From Pseudarthrobacter sp. AL07 (GTDB lineage: Bacteria; Actinomycetota; Actinomycetes; Actinomycetales; Micrococcaceae): 64,000 bases of DNA. Positions within the stretch are counted from its first letter, which is position 1. Every line of letters starts with the position of its first letter. The translations under genes were made by a program, and so were the position numbers. Shown here piece after piece: positions 1-8,288 of the stretch. The stretch spans positions 268,233-332,232 of the forward strand of contig NZ_JASBRB010000003.1 in assembly GCF_029960665.1 (NCBI RefSeq), in the 5' to 3' direction. The notes below the pieces were generated by a model. That model searched no databases. It saw only the letters and a program-made list of their open reading frames with translations, and was not told the DNA's origin.

Positions 1-1356
1 GGCCCGCTTCGGCGAGCGCAGCGGCAGCAGCTTCAGGGCGGCAGTCCGGACGGCGACGTCGTCCCTCGCTTCCGGGAGGGCAGCGTATTTGAGCAGCGTC
101 TCGGCACTGCCGTCCGTCAGGACCGCTTCGCGCATGAGCGAGGAGACCCTGTCGCGGAGGTCGATGATGCCCGGCGCTTCGGAGCGCGGCAGCACGGCGC
201 CGCGGTAGATTTCGAGTGCAATCCGGTGGGCGCCGCGCTGCAGACAGGTCAGCACCTGCCCGCTGTCCGGGACCAGGTCCATGGTGAGTTTGTACGGCCG
301 GGATTCGGGGACGGCGGCCGGGTTGAGCTGCTGGAGGATCTTGCGCAACCGGACCATTTCCGCGCGGAGCGTCATGGTGGGGCCGTCGCCCGGGTAGAGC
401 AGGAAGCTCAGCTCCTCGGCGCTCAGCCCGGCGGGGTGGGTGCTGAGCAGTGCGAGGATTTCACTGTGGCGGGCGGACAGTGCCACCGTTTTTCCTTCGA
501 TACTGAGCAGGGCCTGGTCGCGGGCCAGCAGCTGCAGGCTGTTGCGGTACAGGCTGCCTTCTTTAGCACCGCCGACTCCCCCGGCCCGCGCCGAGTCCGA
601 TCTGGCCGACCGTGACCCTGACGCTGTACTGGTGTTCCGCCGTCGGGCCGGCCGGCTGGCTAGGGTCGCCGCCAGCTGCAGGCGTTCAACTCGGAGCTGC
701 GCCTGCGCGGCAGCGACGGTCGCCTCTACGAGGGACAGCGTGTGGGCCGCCACCGCACTGGCCTTGCCCGTAATGTCCACAACGCCCAGCAGCGCACCGG
801 AATCCGGATCGTGGAACGGGACGGCGGTGCAGCTCCATGCGTGCACGGACCGCTGGTAATGCTCCGCCCCGGAAATCTGGATCCCGCGGCCCAGGGCCAG
901 GGCAGTTCCGGGCGCACTGGTCCCCACCGTGGCCTCTGACCAGTCGGCGCCCGGGACGAACATCATGCCTTCGGCGCGGCGCTGCAGGGCGGGATCCCCT
1001 TCCACCCAGAGCAGACGGCCAACTTCGTCACCGACAGCAACGAGCAGGCCGCTGTCGTGGCTGGGCTGGACCAGGAGCTTGTGGATCACGGGCATGATGC
1101 TGGCCAAAGGGTGCTGCCGCCGGTATTCCTCAAGTTCGTCCGTCTGCAGGACAAGGGGTGCTTCGGGGTTGTCCGGGTTGGCCTGCAGTTTGACGGACCG
1201 CTGCCAGGATTCCCGGATCAGCCTGCGCAGCCCGGGGATTTCCGGCGCGTCCGGAAATGCATGGGCGCCAAGCTGCTCATGCGCGGCCAGGGCATCACGC
1301 TGGGCCAGCGTTGTCGCTTCGCCGTCAGATGCCGGCGGCAGGATCAGGTTCCTCAT
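1..1356 (-). CDS. GAF-domain transcriptional regulator (C-terminus cut by window edge)
   Basis: The open frame starts at an ATG at 1356 and runs off the left edge without a stop (452 codons). A GAF-like sensory domain lies at about residues 100-210 (motifs LLVAVGDEVGRLLW, ATVGTSAPGTAL and SGALLGVVDITG), the layout of AcoR-like regulators of alcohol, aldehyde or acetoin catabolism. There is no sigma-54 AAA+ domain. Instead a winged-helix-like segment follows at about residues 300-360 (SARHSEILALLSTHPAGLS, then AEMVRLRKIL). Actinobacterial regulators of this build often sit beside an aldehyde dehydrogenase gene, but the target would lie outside the window. The family assignment is by motif; the ligand is unknown. 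Confidence 0.8.
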   Translation of the reverse strand, partial: MRNLILPPASDGEATTLAQRDALAAHEQLGAHAFPDAPEIPGLRRLIRESWQRSVKLQANPDNPEAPLVLQTDELEEYRRQHPLASIMPVIHKLLVQPSHDSGLLVAVGDEVGRLLWVEGDPALQRRAEGMMFVPGADWSEATVGTSAPGTALALGRGIQISGAEHYQRSVHAWSCTAVPFHDPDSGALLGVVDITGKASAVAAHTLSLVEATVAAAQAQLRVERLQLAATLASRPARRRNTSTASGSRSARSDSARAGGVGGAKEGSLYRNSLQLLARDQALLSIEGKTVALSARHSEILALLSTHPAGLSAEELSFLLYPGDGPTMTLRAEMVRLRKILQQLNPAAVPESRPYKLTMDLVPDSGQVLTCLQRGAHRIALEIYRGAVLPRSEAPGIIDLRDRVSSLMREAVLTDGSAETLLKYAALPEARDDVAVRTAALKLLPLRSPKRA

Positions 1357-1421
1357 CGAACTCCCATCGGTCCTGCAAGTCTACTGGCCGCCAGCGCGAA
1401 CCCTCCAGCGCCAGCCCACTT

Positions 1422-1476
1422 GCGCGAACGGACACTTGAGGCCCCTCTGGCTGGGGCCTCAAGTGTCCGTTCGCGC
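1422..1476. repeat. Long perfect hairpin, dispersed family A
   Basis: Two 24-bp arms (1422-1445 and 1453-1476) are perfectly complementary around a 7-nt loop. The arm begins GCGCGAACGGACACTTGAGG. Related arms occur near 5.1, 48.5 and 58.2 kb. It lies 22 bp beyond the stop of the FNR gene, so it can terminate that transcript, and it is upstream of the GAF regulator. Confidence 0.9.
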
Positions 1477-1498
1477 TGTTTTGGTGGGTGAGGCTGGG

Positions 1499-2953
1499 TC
1501 AGGCGCGGGAGATGCTGATCATTTCCTCGCGCGGGACTACCTTGATGCGTTCACGCACGACGGCGGCGGTCCCGTCGGTGCCCGGCTCGCCTTCGGTCCA
1601 CGCTGCGCCGAGGGCTGCTTCGTGCGCATCCAGCTTGATCCAGCCCTCCCACGTGGTGAACTCGATGCTGCGCTCCTGCAAGAGGTCGATGATGGCCTGC
1701 GGATCAGGATTCTCCGCCGGGGGAAGCGTGAGCCGGTCCTCCAGCAGGAAGCCGATGGTTTCCAGGGCGTCGCCCTTGGTGTGGCCGATCAGGCCGACCG
1801 GCCCGCGCTTGATCCAGCCGGTGGCGTAGATGCCGGGGACGGGGGTGCCGTCGGCGTCGAGCACGCGGCCGCCCTCGTTGGGGATCACTCCGCGTTTGGC
1901 GTTGTATTCCAGCTCGTCCAGGGGCGAGCCGTGGTAGCCGATGGCTCGGTACACGGCCTGGACGGGGTAGTCCACAAACTCGCCCGTGCCCTTGACGTTG
2001 CCGGTGCCGTCCAGTTCCATCCGCTCAAACTTGATGCCGGCCACCTGGCCGGACCCGCCGTCGTCGGGGTTTCCGTAGACCTCAACCGGGCTGTGCAGGA
2101 AGTGCAGGTGCAGGCGGCGTGAGGACGGTTCTTCCGCTTCGGCGTGCTCTTCCACGAGCCAGTTGGTCAGCGTGTTCACCATGGTTTTGATCTGGTTGTT
2201 GCTGCGAATGGCGTCGTCGGAAGCCTCATCGAACTCAAAGTCCTCCGGGTACAGGACAATGTCCACGTCCTTCATGTGGCTCAGCTCGCGCAGCTCCAGC
2301 GGCGTGAACTTGACCTGTGCCGGGCCACGGCGGCCGAAGACGTGCACGTCCGTGACCGGTGAGTTCTTCAAGCCCTGGTAGACGTTGTCCGGGATCTCGG
2401 TGGTGAGGAGTTCATCGGCGTGCTTGACGAGCATCCGGGCCACATCCAGCGCCACGTTCCCATTGCCGATCACCGCGATTTCCTTGGCTTCCAGCGGCCA
2501 GTCGCGGGGCACGTCGGGGTGGCCGTCGTACCAGGACACAAAGTCGGCGCCGCCGAATGATCCCGCCAGGTCGATGCCCGGGATAGGCAGATCGGCGTCC
2601 TTGATGGCGCCGGTGGAGAAAATTACGGCGTCGTAGAAGGCCCGGAAGTCATGGAGGGTGAGGTCACGGCCGTACGTGACGTTGCCCAGGAAGCGGATGT
2701 CGCCCCGGTCCAGGACCTTGTGCAGCGCGTTCACGATCCCCTTGATGCGGGGGTGGTCCGGCGCGACGCCGTAGCGGATCAGGCCGTACGGGGCAGGGTA
2801 GGCCTCGAAAAGGTCGATGCTGACCTCAAAATCGCCGTCCTTAACACCGTTGGACTTGGTCAGGATGTCCGCCGCATAAACACCTGCCGGCCCCGCACCC
2901 ACAATGGCAACGCGGAGTGGACGCTTGGAGGTGGTTTCGCCTGGGTTGGACAC
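1499..2953 (-). CDS. FprA-type ferredoxin/flavodoxin-NADP reductase (copy 1)
   Basis: A flavoenzyme of about 484 residues that moves electrons between NADPH and ferredoxin. The FAD-binding motif GAGPAGVYAADIL lies near the N-terminus, the NADP-binding motif GNGNVALDVARML in the middle, and the conserved C-terminal ATGWIKRGPVGLIGHTKGDA is present, as in the adrenodoxin-reductase-like FprA family. I chose the GTG at 2953, which has a GAAGGG ribosome site a few bases upstream. The frame is open further upstream but that stretch contains a tandem repeat. A close paralogue lies at 15401-16867. No redox partner is adjacent. Confidence 0.92.
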   Translation of the reverse strand: MSNPGETTSKRPLRVAIVGAGPAGVYAADILTKSNGVKDGDFEVSIDLFEAYPAPYGLIRYGVAPDHPRIKGIVNALHKVLDRGDIRFLGNVTYGRDLTLHDFRAFYDAVIFSTGAIKDADLPIPGIDLAGSFGGADFVSWYDGHPDVPRDWPLEAKEIAVIGNGNVALDVARMLVKHADELLTTEIPDNVYQGLKNSPVTDVHVFGRRGPAQVKFTPLELRELSHMKDVDIVLYPEDFEFDEASDDAIRSNNQIKTMVNTLTNWLVEEHAEAEEPSSRRLHLHFLHSPVEVYGNPDDGGSGQVAGIKFERMELDGTGNVKGTGEFVDYPVQAVYRAIGYHGSPLDELEYNAKRGVIPNEGGRVLDADGTPVPGIYATGWIKRGPVGLIGHTKGDALETIGFLLEDRLTLPPAENPDPQAIIDLLQERSIEFTTWEGWIKLDAHEAALGAAWTEGEPGTDGTAAVVRERIKVVPREEMISISRA

Positions 2954-2990
2954 CGGGAGCCCTTCTGGAACGAGGAGATTGCGACGGAGA

Positions 2991-3014
2991 CGCGCAGTGC
3001 AGCGCGCAGTGCAG
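2991..3014. repeat. 12-bp perfect tandem duplication upstream of FNR copy 1
   Basis: The unit CGCGCAGTGCAG occurs twice head to tail, 38 bp upstream of the chosen GTG of the FNR gene, in its presumed leader or promoter region. Function unknown. Confidence 0.75.
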
Positions 3015-3033
3015 TTGCGCACAATGTCCCATT

Positions 3034-4029
3034 CTAAATGTGTTCCAGCGGCACCACGTCGCCTTCCCGGTACAACAGCGCCCGGAGCTCGGCCTCCGCG
3101 GAGTCCAGGCGTTTGGGGTCGATGGTCTCCCCCGCGGCAAAGTGGTCCAGCAGCCGGGGATCAACATAACTTTTGCGCGCGATGGACGGCGTGTTCCCCA
3201 GTACCGCGGCAGCCTCCAGCATGGCCACGCTGATGGCGCCCTTCCGCGCCGAAACAGTCCTCTGCGGGCCGCTGCGCGCCAGGCTGATGGCGGCCGCCAC
3301 GGTTCCGCGCAGCGTCCGGAAGTCCTTGGCGGTGAAGTCCAGGCCCGTCCGCTCCTTGACGTAGGCATTGATGTCCGCGCTGGTGACCGGCCGCCAGGTC
3401 CGGCCCTCCTTGTACGCCAGCAGCCTGGCATTTCCACCGCGGCGCTTAAGCGTCCGCACCAGGGCGGCGAGGTCGGCGTCGTGGATTTCCGATTCCCAGT
3501 CCTTGCCGCTCTTGGCCGGAAACTTCAGCTCCAGGCACTCCCTGCGGACGTGGACATGCGCGCACAGGAGCGTGGCCAGGCCGCGGCTGCCGTTCTCGTT
3601 GGTGTACCGCTCGGATCCCACGCGCAGGGACCCGCTGTCCAGCATCCGGAAAGCCGCCGCCAGTACACGTTCGCGGCTGGTACCGTCGCTGCGCAGGTCC
3701 AGGGTGACCAGCCGGCGGGCGGTGGGCAGCGACTCGGCCAGTTGCAGGGCGCGGTCAAACTTCACCCGGTCCTTCCGCTCGCGCCAGGCAGGGTGGTAGA
3801 TGTACTGCCGCCGGCCCATCGCATCCAGGCCGGTCGCCTGGATGTGACCGTTGTCGAACGGCGCAATCCAGACGTCGGTCCAGGCCGGCGGGATGCCGAT
3901 GCTCTCCAGCCTGTCCCGGACCGGCCCCGGCGGCAGCGTGGAGCCGGCCAGGTCCCGGTAGCTGAACCCCGTCCCGGCGGGCACGCGACGGTAGCCGCGG
4001 CCGTTCGCGTTGCTGCGGCGGAGCCTCAC
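3034..4029 (-). CDS. DNA topoisomerase IB
   Basis: A 331-residue bacterial (poxvirus-like) type IB topoisomerase, which relaxes supercoils by transient 3'-phosphotyrosyl nicking. The active-site elements are visible: an arginine within KDRVKFDR, the KDFRTLRGTVAAAI segment with the second arginine, and the likely nucleophile tyrosine in ARKSYVDPRLLDHF. The length fits the small bacterial family. It is transcribed divergently from rarD, with the FNR gene 80 bp downstream on the same strand. It is a stand-alone housekeeping or accessory enzyme and nothing around it implies a dedicated partner. Confidence 0.93.
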   Translation of the reverse strand: MRLRRSNANGRGYRRVPAGTGFSYRDLAGSTLPPGPVRDRLESIGIPPAWTDVWIAPFDNGHIQATGLDAMGRRQYIYHPAWRERKDRVKFDRALQLAESLPTARRLVTLDLRSDGTSRERVLAAAFRMLDSGSLRVGSERYTNENGSRGLATLLCAHVHVRRECLELKFPAKSGKDWESEIHDADLAALVRTLKRRGGNARLLAYKEGRTWRPVTSADINAYVKERTGLDFTAKDFRTLRGTVAAAISLARSGPQRTVSARKGAISVAMLEAAAVLGNTPSIARKSYVDPRLLDHFAAGETIDPKRLDSAEAELRALLYREGDVVPLEHI

Positions 4030-4122
4030 GGGACGGCCAGCTGGGAGTTCATCGGTTCCATGAAGGACAGCGTACTGACTATTGACTGGAATACGAGTCC
4101 AACAACTGGTGTTATTGGTTAG

Positions 4123-5109
4123 GTGCCTACTCCCCCTGAAACGAACTCCTTGCCCAAGACCGCTGTCACCGCTCCATCCGGTCTTAAGGCTGTGGACAAG
4201 GAGACGACGGCGGGAGTCCTGTTCGGGTTCGGCGCGTACGGGTTGTGGGGGCTGCTTCCCCTGTACTTCTTTGCGCTGATGCCCGCCGGAGCGGTGGAGA
4301 TCGTGGCCAACCGCGTGGTGTGGTCCCTGCTTTTCTGCATTCTCCTGATCACCGTCACCCGGTCCTGGCGCGCGCTGGCCCGGGCGTTCCGGGACCGCTC
4401 GGTGTTCGGTTCACTGGCCCTGGCGGCTGCCCTCATTGCCGTGAACTGGCTGACGTACACCTACGGCGTCACCACCGGCCAGGCTGTCGAAGCCGCGCTG
4501 GGCTACTTCATCAATCCGCTGGTCTCGGTCCTCCTGGGTGTGTTCGTCCTCAAGGAGAAGCTGCGCCCCCTCCAGTGGGCCGCCGTCGGGATCGGTTTTG
4601 TGGCAGTAGCCGTGCTGACAGTGAGCTACGGCAAACTGCCGTGGATCGCGCTGACACTGGCCTTCAGCTTTGGGCTGTACGGGTTTGTGAAGAAACGGGT
4701 TGGCCCGAAAGTGGACGCGGTGACCAGCCTCAGCCTGGAAACCATCGTGCTGGCCCCGATCGCCGCGGCCACCATGGTGTTCCTGGGTGTCAGTGGCTCG
4801 GCCACCCTGGCCAGCCAGGGCCCCGGGCATTTCTGGCTCCTGGCGGCCTCCGGCGTGATCACCGCGGTGCCGCTGCTGTTCTTCGGCGCATCGGCCCGCC
4901 GGCTGCCCATGACCACCATCGGGCTGCTGCAGTACGTAGCCCCGCTCCTGCAGTTCATCGTGGCGCTGGTGGTCTTCCAGGAAGCCATGACCACCAGCCG
5001 CTGGATCGGCTTCGGGGTGGTGTGGCTTGCCCTGCTGCTGCTGACCGTCGACATGCTCCGTGCCACCCGAAAAAACTCGTTGGCAAGGAAGCGGGCCCGC
5101 ACCTCGTAA
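4123..5109 (+). CDS. rarD: EamA-family permease RarD
   Basis: A 328-residue membrane protein of the drug/metabolite transporter superfamily with about ten hydrophobic segments in two EamA halves. RarD-like features include GFGAYGLWGLLPLYF at the first helix, NWLTYTYGV, EAALGYFINPLVSVLLG and a late LLQYVAPLLQF. The physiological substrate of this subfamily is not settled. The start is GTG with no convincing ribosome site directly upstream, so a short-leader or leaderless transcript is possible. The gene ends beside a family A hairpin and is convergent with gabT. Confidence 0.88.
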   Translation: MPTPPETNSLPKTAVTAPSGLKAVDKETTAGVLFGFGAYGLWGLLPLYFFALMPAGAVEIVANRVVWSLLFCILLITVTRSWRALARAFRDRSVFGSLALAAALIAVNWLTYTYGVTTGQAVEAALGYFINPLVSVLLGVFVLKEKLRPLQWAAVGIGFVAVAVLTVSYGKLPWIALTLAFSFGLYGFVKKRVGPKVDAVTSLSLETIVLAPIAAATMVFLGVSGSATLASQGPGHFWLLAASGVITAVPLLFFGASARRLPMTTIGLLQYVAPLLQFIVALVVFQEAMTTSRWIGFGVVWLALLLLTVDMLRATRKNSLARKRARTS

Positions 5110-5114
5110 GACGA

Positions 5115-5208
5115 GCGCGAACGAACACTTAAGCCCCACCCCCAGCGCGAACGAACACTTGAGGCCCTGGAAACGCGAGTTTCCAGGGCCTCAAGTGTTC
5201 GTTCGCGC
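5115..5208. repeat. Family A hairpin with an extra half-copy
   Basis: A perfect 29-bp stem (arms 5145-5173 and 5180-5208, 6-nt loop CGCGAG) lies between the convergent rarD and gabT genes. A third, unpaired partial arm (GCGCGAACGAACACTTAAG) lies at 5115-5133. Compared with the copy at 1422, one base in the arm differs (GAACGAAC for GAACGGAC) and the opposite arm carries the matching change. It probably works as a bidirectional terminator. Confidence 0.9.
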
Positions 5209-5244
5209 CGTTGCGAGGGGACGCTAACTCTGTGGAGGTGAGTC

Positions 5245-6615
5245 CTAAGCGTTGGCCTTAATGGCCGCGGCGAGGACGTCCAGGCCGTCGTTCAGCAGGT
5301 CGTCGGTGATGACCAGCGGCGGCAGCAGGCGGATGACGTTGCCGTAGGTGCCGCAGGTGAGGATGATGACGCCTTCCTTGAGGCAAGCGGCGGCCACGGC
5401 CTTGGTCAGCTCGGGGTTGGGTTCCTTCGACCCGGCCTGGACCAGTTCGACGGCCAGCATCGCGCCGCGGCCACGAATGTCGCCGATCACGGCAGTCCCG
5501 GCGCCGGCGAGCTCAGCCTGCAGCTCCTGCAGGCGTCCCGTGGCAAGCTGCTCGATGTGGCGCGCGCGGCCGGCGAGGTTGTATTCCTCCATGGATCCGA
5601 TCGCGGCCAGCGCGGCAGCGCAGGCAACCGGGTTACCGCCGTAGGTGCCGCCCAGTCCGCCCGGGTGGACGGCGTCCAGCAGGTCCGCGCGGCCGGTGAT
5701 TGCGGACAGCGGCATGCCGCCAGCGATGCCCTTGGCCATGGTGATGATGTCCGGGACAACGCCCTCGTGGTCCACCGCGAACCATTCGCCGGTGCGGCAG
5801 AAACCGGACTGGACCTCGTCGGCGATGAACACCACGCCGTTTGCCTTGGCCCAGGCGGCCAGTGCCGGCAGGAAACCCTCGGCCGGGACAATGAAGCCGC
5901 CCTCCCCCTGGATGGGTTCGATGATGATCGCGGCCACCTGGCCGCCGCCGATCTGCTTCTCGATCATGGAGATGGCGCGCTTGGCGGCCTCCGCACCGGT
6001 GATCGAGGCATTCTCCTCGCGGTACGGGTAGCTCATGGGCATGCGGTAGACCTCGGGCGCGAACGGGCCGAAGTTGATCTTGTACGGCATCGCCTTCGCG
6101 GTCAGCGCCATGGTCAGGTTGGTGCGGCCGTGGTAGGCGTGGTCAAAGGCAACGACGGCGTCACGCCCGGTGGCGAGGCGGGCCACCTTGACGGCGTTCT
6201 CCACAGCCTCTGCGCCGGAGTTGAACAGCACGGTCCGCTTCTCGTGGCTACCCGGGGTCAGGCGGTTGAGCTGCTCCGCGAGGGCAACGTAGCTCTCGTA
6301 CGGAGTGACCATAAAGCAGGTGTGGGTGAAGTGCTCCACCGCTTCCTTCACGGCCCCGACGACGGCGGGATCGGATGCGCCGACGCTGGTCACCGCGATG
6401 CCCGAGCCGAGATCAATGAAGGAGTTGCCGTCGACGTCGTGGATGATGCCGCCGTCGGCGTCCGCAACGTAGACCGGAACGGCGGAGGCGACACCAGCGG
6501 CGACCACTGCCTTGCGGCGCTCGGTCAGGGCGATGGACTTGGGGCCCGGGAAGTCGGCCTGGACACGGCGCTTCTGTTCCAGGCGGAAGGTGATTTCACT
6601 TGCTGTGGTGCTCAT
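5245..6615 (-). CDS. gabT: 4-aminobutyrate--2-oxoglutarate transaminase
   Basis: A 456-residue class III PLP aminotransferase that converts GABA and 2-oxoglutarate to succinic semialdehyde and glutamate. Visible motifs are FNSGAEAVENAVKVAR (cofactor phosphate region), DHAYHGRTNLTMALT, the FIADEVQSGFCRTGEWF aspartate segment that contacts the PLP nitrogen, and the Schiff-base lysine in ITMAKGIAGGMPLSA. It lies 84 bp downstream of the aminobutyraldehyde dehydrogenase on the same strand, and the two steps are consecutive in putrescine degradation, so the pair is probably co-transcribed. It ends at the family A hairpin. Confidence 0.94.
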   Translation of the reverse strand: MSTTASEITFRLEQKRRVQADFPGPKSIALTERRKAVVAAGVASAVPVYVADADGGIIHDVDGNSFIDLGSGIAVTSVGASDPAVVGAVKEAVEHFTHTCFMVTPYESYVALAEQLNRLTPGSHEKRTVLFNSGAEAVENAVKVARLATGRDAVVAFDHAYHGRTNLTMALTAKAMPYKINFGPFAPEVYRMPMSYPYREENASITGAEAAKRAISMIEKQIGGGQVAAIIIEPIQGEGGFIVPAEGFLPALAAWAKANGVVFIADEVQSGFCRTGEWFAVDHEGVVPDIITMAKGIAGGMPLSAITGRADLLDAVHPGGLGGTYGGNPVACAAALAAIGSMEEYNLAGRARHIEQLATGRLQELQAELAGAGTAVIGDIRGRGAMLAVELVQAGSKEPNPELTKAVAAACLKEGVIILTCGTYGNVIRLLPPLVITDDLLNDGLDVLAAAIKANA

Positions 6616-6699
6616 GGGAGTCGTTTTTCCTTGCTGAATGGGCCCACGCCGGCAGGGTTCCCTGGCCGAAGCGGAGCGAGGTTAGGGCGCCGGTGGGGA

Positions 6700-8130
6700 C
6701 TAGGCGTCGAGTGCGCTCATGACGTGCTTGATGCGGGTGTAGTCCTCGACGCCGTACATGGAGAGGTCCTTGCCGTAGCCGGACTGCTTGAAGCCACCGT
6801 GGGGCATTTCAGCGGTGAGGAGGATGTGGGTGTTGATCCAGACCGCGCCGAAGTCCAGGTCGCGGCTCATCCGCATGGCCGTGCCGTGGTCGGACGTCCA
6901 GACGCTGGATGCGAGTGCGTATTCGACGTCGTTGGCCAGCTCGAGTGCCTCCGCTTCGGATGAGAACTTCTGCACGGTGATGACCGGGCCAAAGGTTTCC
7001 TTCTGGACGATGTCGTCGGTCTGCTTGGCGCCGGTGACGATGGTGGGTTCGAAGAAGAAGCCCTTGTCCCCGGCGCGGTGCCCGCCCGTAACAACCTGAC
7101 AGTTTTCCGGCAGGTGCTCCACCACGGAGGTGACGGCGTTGAAGTGGTTCACGTTGTTCAGCGGGCCGAAGTAGTTGTCTTCGTCGTTCTGCGAGCCGGT
7201 GTGCAGGGTCTTTGTGTGCTCCACCATGGCTGCCACGACGTCGTCGTGGACCGAATCCTCAACCAGCACGCGGGTGATGGCGGTGCAGTCCTGGCCGGCG
7301 TTGAAGAAGGCGAACTCGGCGATGGCCGCGGCGCTCTTCTTGATGTCCGCGTCCTTGAACACGATGGCCGGGGCCTTGCCGCCGAGCTCCAGGTGGGCGC
7401 GCTTGAGGCCCTTCGCGGCCCCGGAGGCCACGGCGATGCCGGCCCGGACCGAACCCGTGATGGAGACCAGGCCGGGGACCCGGTGCTCCACCATCATCGC
7501 GCCGGTTGCGCCGGTTCCCAGAACGACGTTCAGGACGCCGGCGGGCAGGATGTCGCCGGCCAGGCGGGCCAGCACCAGGGTGGACTCCGGGGTGGTGTCG
7601 GAGGGCTTGAGGACCACGGCGTTGCCGGCCGCGAGGGCGGGGCCGATCTTCCAGATGGCCATCAGGAACGGGTAGTTCCACGGGGCAACCTGGGCCACGA
7701 CGCCGATGGGCTCGCGGCGTACATAGGAGGTGTGGCCTTCGAAGTACTCGCCCGCGGACTTGCCCTCGAGGATGCGCGCGGCACCGGCGAAGAAGCGGAG
7801 CTGGTCCGCGCCGGCGGCCACTTCCTCGGACGCGATCAGGCTGCGCACCTGCCCGGTGTTGCGGTGCTGGGCCTCCACAAGTTCGTCACTGTTGGCCTCA
7901 ACGGCGTCCGCGAGCTTGAGGAGCATCAGCTGGCGCTGCCCGGGGGTGGCGTGCTTCCAGGTCTTGAAGGCGTCCTTGGCCGCGGTCATGGCAGCGTCGA
8001 CGTCGGCCTGGATGGACACAGGAGACTGCGCCACAACCTCGCCGTTGGTGGGGTTAACGATGTCCAGCAGGTCGGTGCCCGCAGGCGTGACGAACTCACC
8101 ATTGATGAAGTTCTGCAAGGTTTGAACCAC
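6700..8130 (-). CDS. patD: Gamma-aminobutyraldehyde dehydrogenase
   Basis: An NAD(P)-dependent aldehyde dehydrogenase of about 476 residues. The catalytic cysteine is in FNAGQDCTAITR and the general-base glutamate in LELGGKAP. Features such as FFAGAARILEGKSAGEYFEG and the C-terminal EMPHGGFKQSGYGKDLSMYG resemble the putrescine-pathway enzyme PatD/YdcW more than succinate-semialdehyde dehydrogenase. I chose GTG 8130, giving an N-terminus VVQTLQNFINGEF with an AGAGG site 9 nt upstream; a TTG three codons earlier is an alternative. With GabT it would take putrescine-derived aldehyde to succinic semialdehyde. The divergent PucR gene is the likely regulator. Confidence 0.88.
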   Translation of the reverse strand: MVQTLQNFINGEFVTPAGTDLLDIVNPTNGEVVAQSPVSIQADVDAAMTAAKDAFKTWKHATPGQRQLMLLKLADAVEANSDELVEAQHRNTGQVRSLIASEEVAAGADQLRFFAGAARILEGKSAGEYFEGHTSYVRREPIGVVAQVAPWNYPFLMAIWKIGPALAAGNAVVLKPSDTTPESTLVLARLAGDILPAGVLNVVLGTGATGAMMVEHRVPGLVSITGSVRAGIAVASGAAKGLKRAHLELGGKAPAIVFKDADIKKSAAAIAEFAFFNAGQDCTAITRVLVEDSVHDDVVAAMVEHTKTLHTGSQNDEDNYFGPLNNVNHFNAVTSVVEHLPENCQVVTGGHRAGDKGFFFEPTIVTGAKQTDDIVQKETFGPVITVQKFSSEAEALELANDVEYALASSVWTSDHGTAMRMSRDLDFGAVWINTHILLTAEMPHGGFKQSGYGKDLSMYGVEDYTRIKHVMSALDA

Positions 8131-8208
8131 GGTGTACAACCTCTTTCATAAGGGAACATCAGCTGCAAAGCGGATGGTTGCGACTGCCTTGAGCCTATGC
8201 CAGCACCA

Positions 8209-8243
8209 ACACCCCGGGGAATAGCCACCTGCACACCCTGGGG
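8209..8243. promoter_or_regulatory. Paired ACACCCYGGGG boxes between patD and the PucR gene
   Basis: ACACCCCGGGG (8209-8219) and ACACCCTGGGG (8233-8243) repeat in the same orientation 24 bp apart in the divergent intergenic region. They are candidate PucR-binding sites by position and repetition only. Confidence 0.4.
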
Positions 8244-8288
8244 CGCAATGTTTAGTGCGGTTGACCAGCATCCGTCTATCCTTGGACC

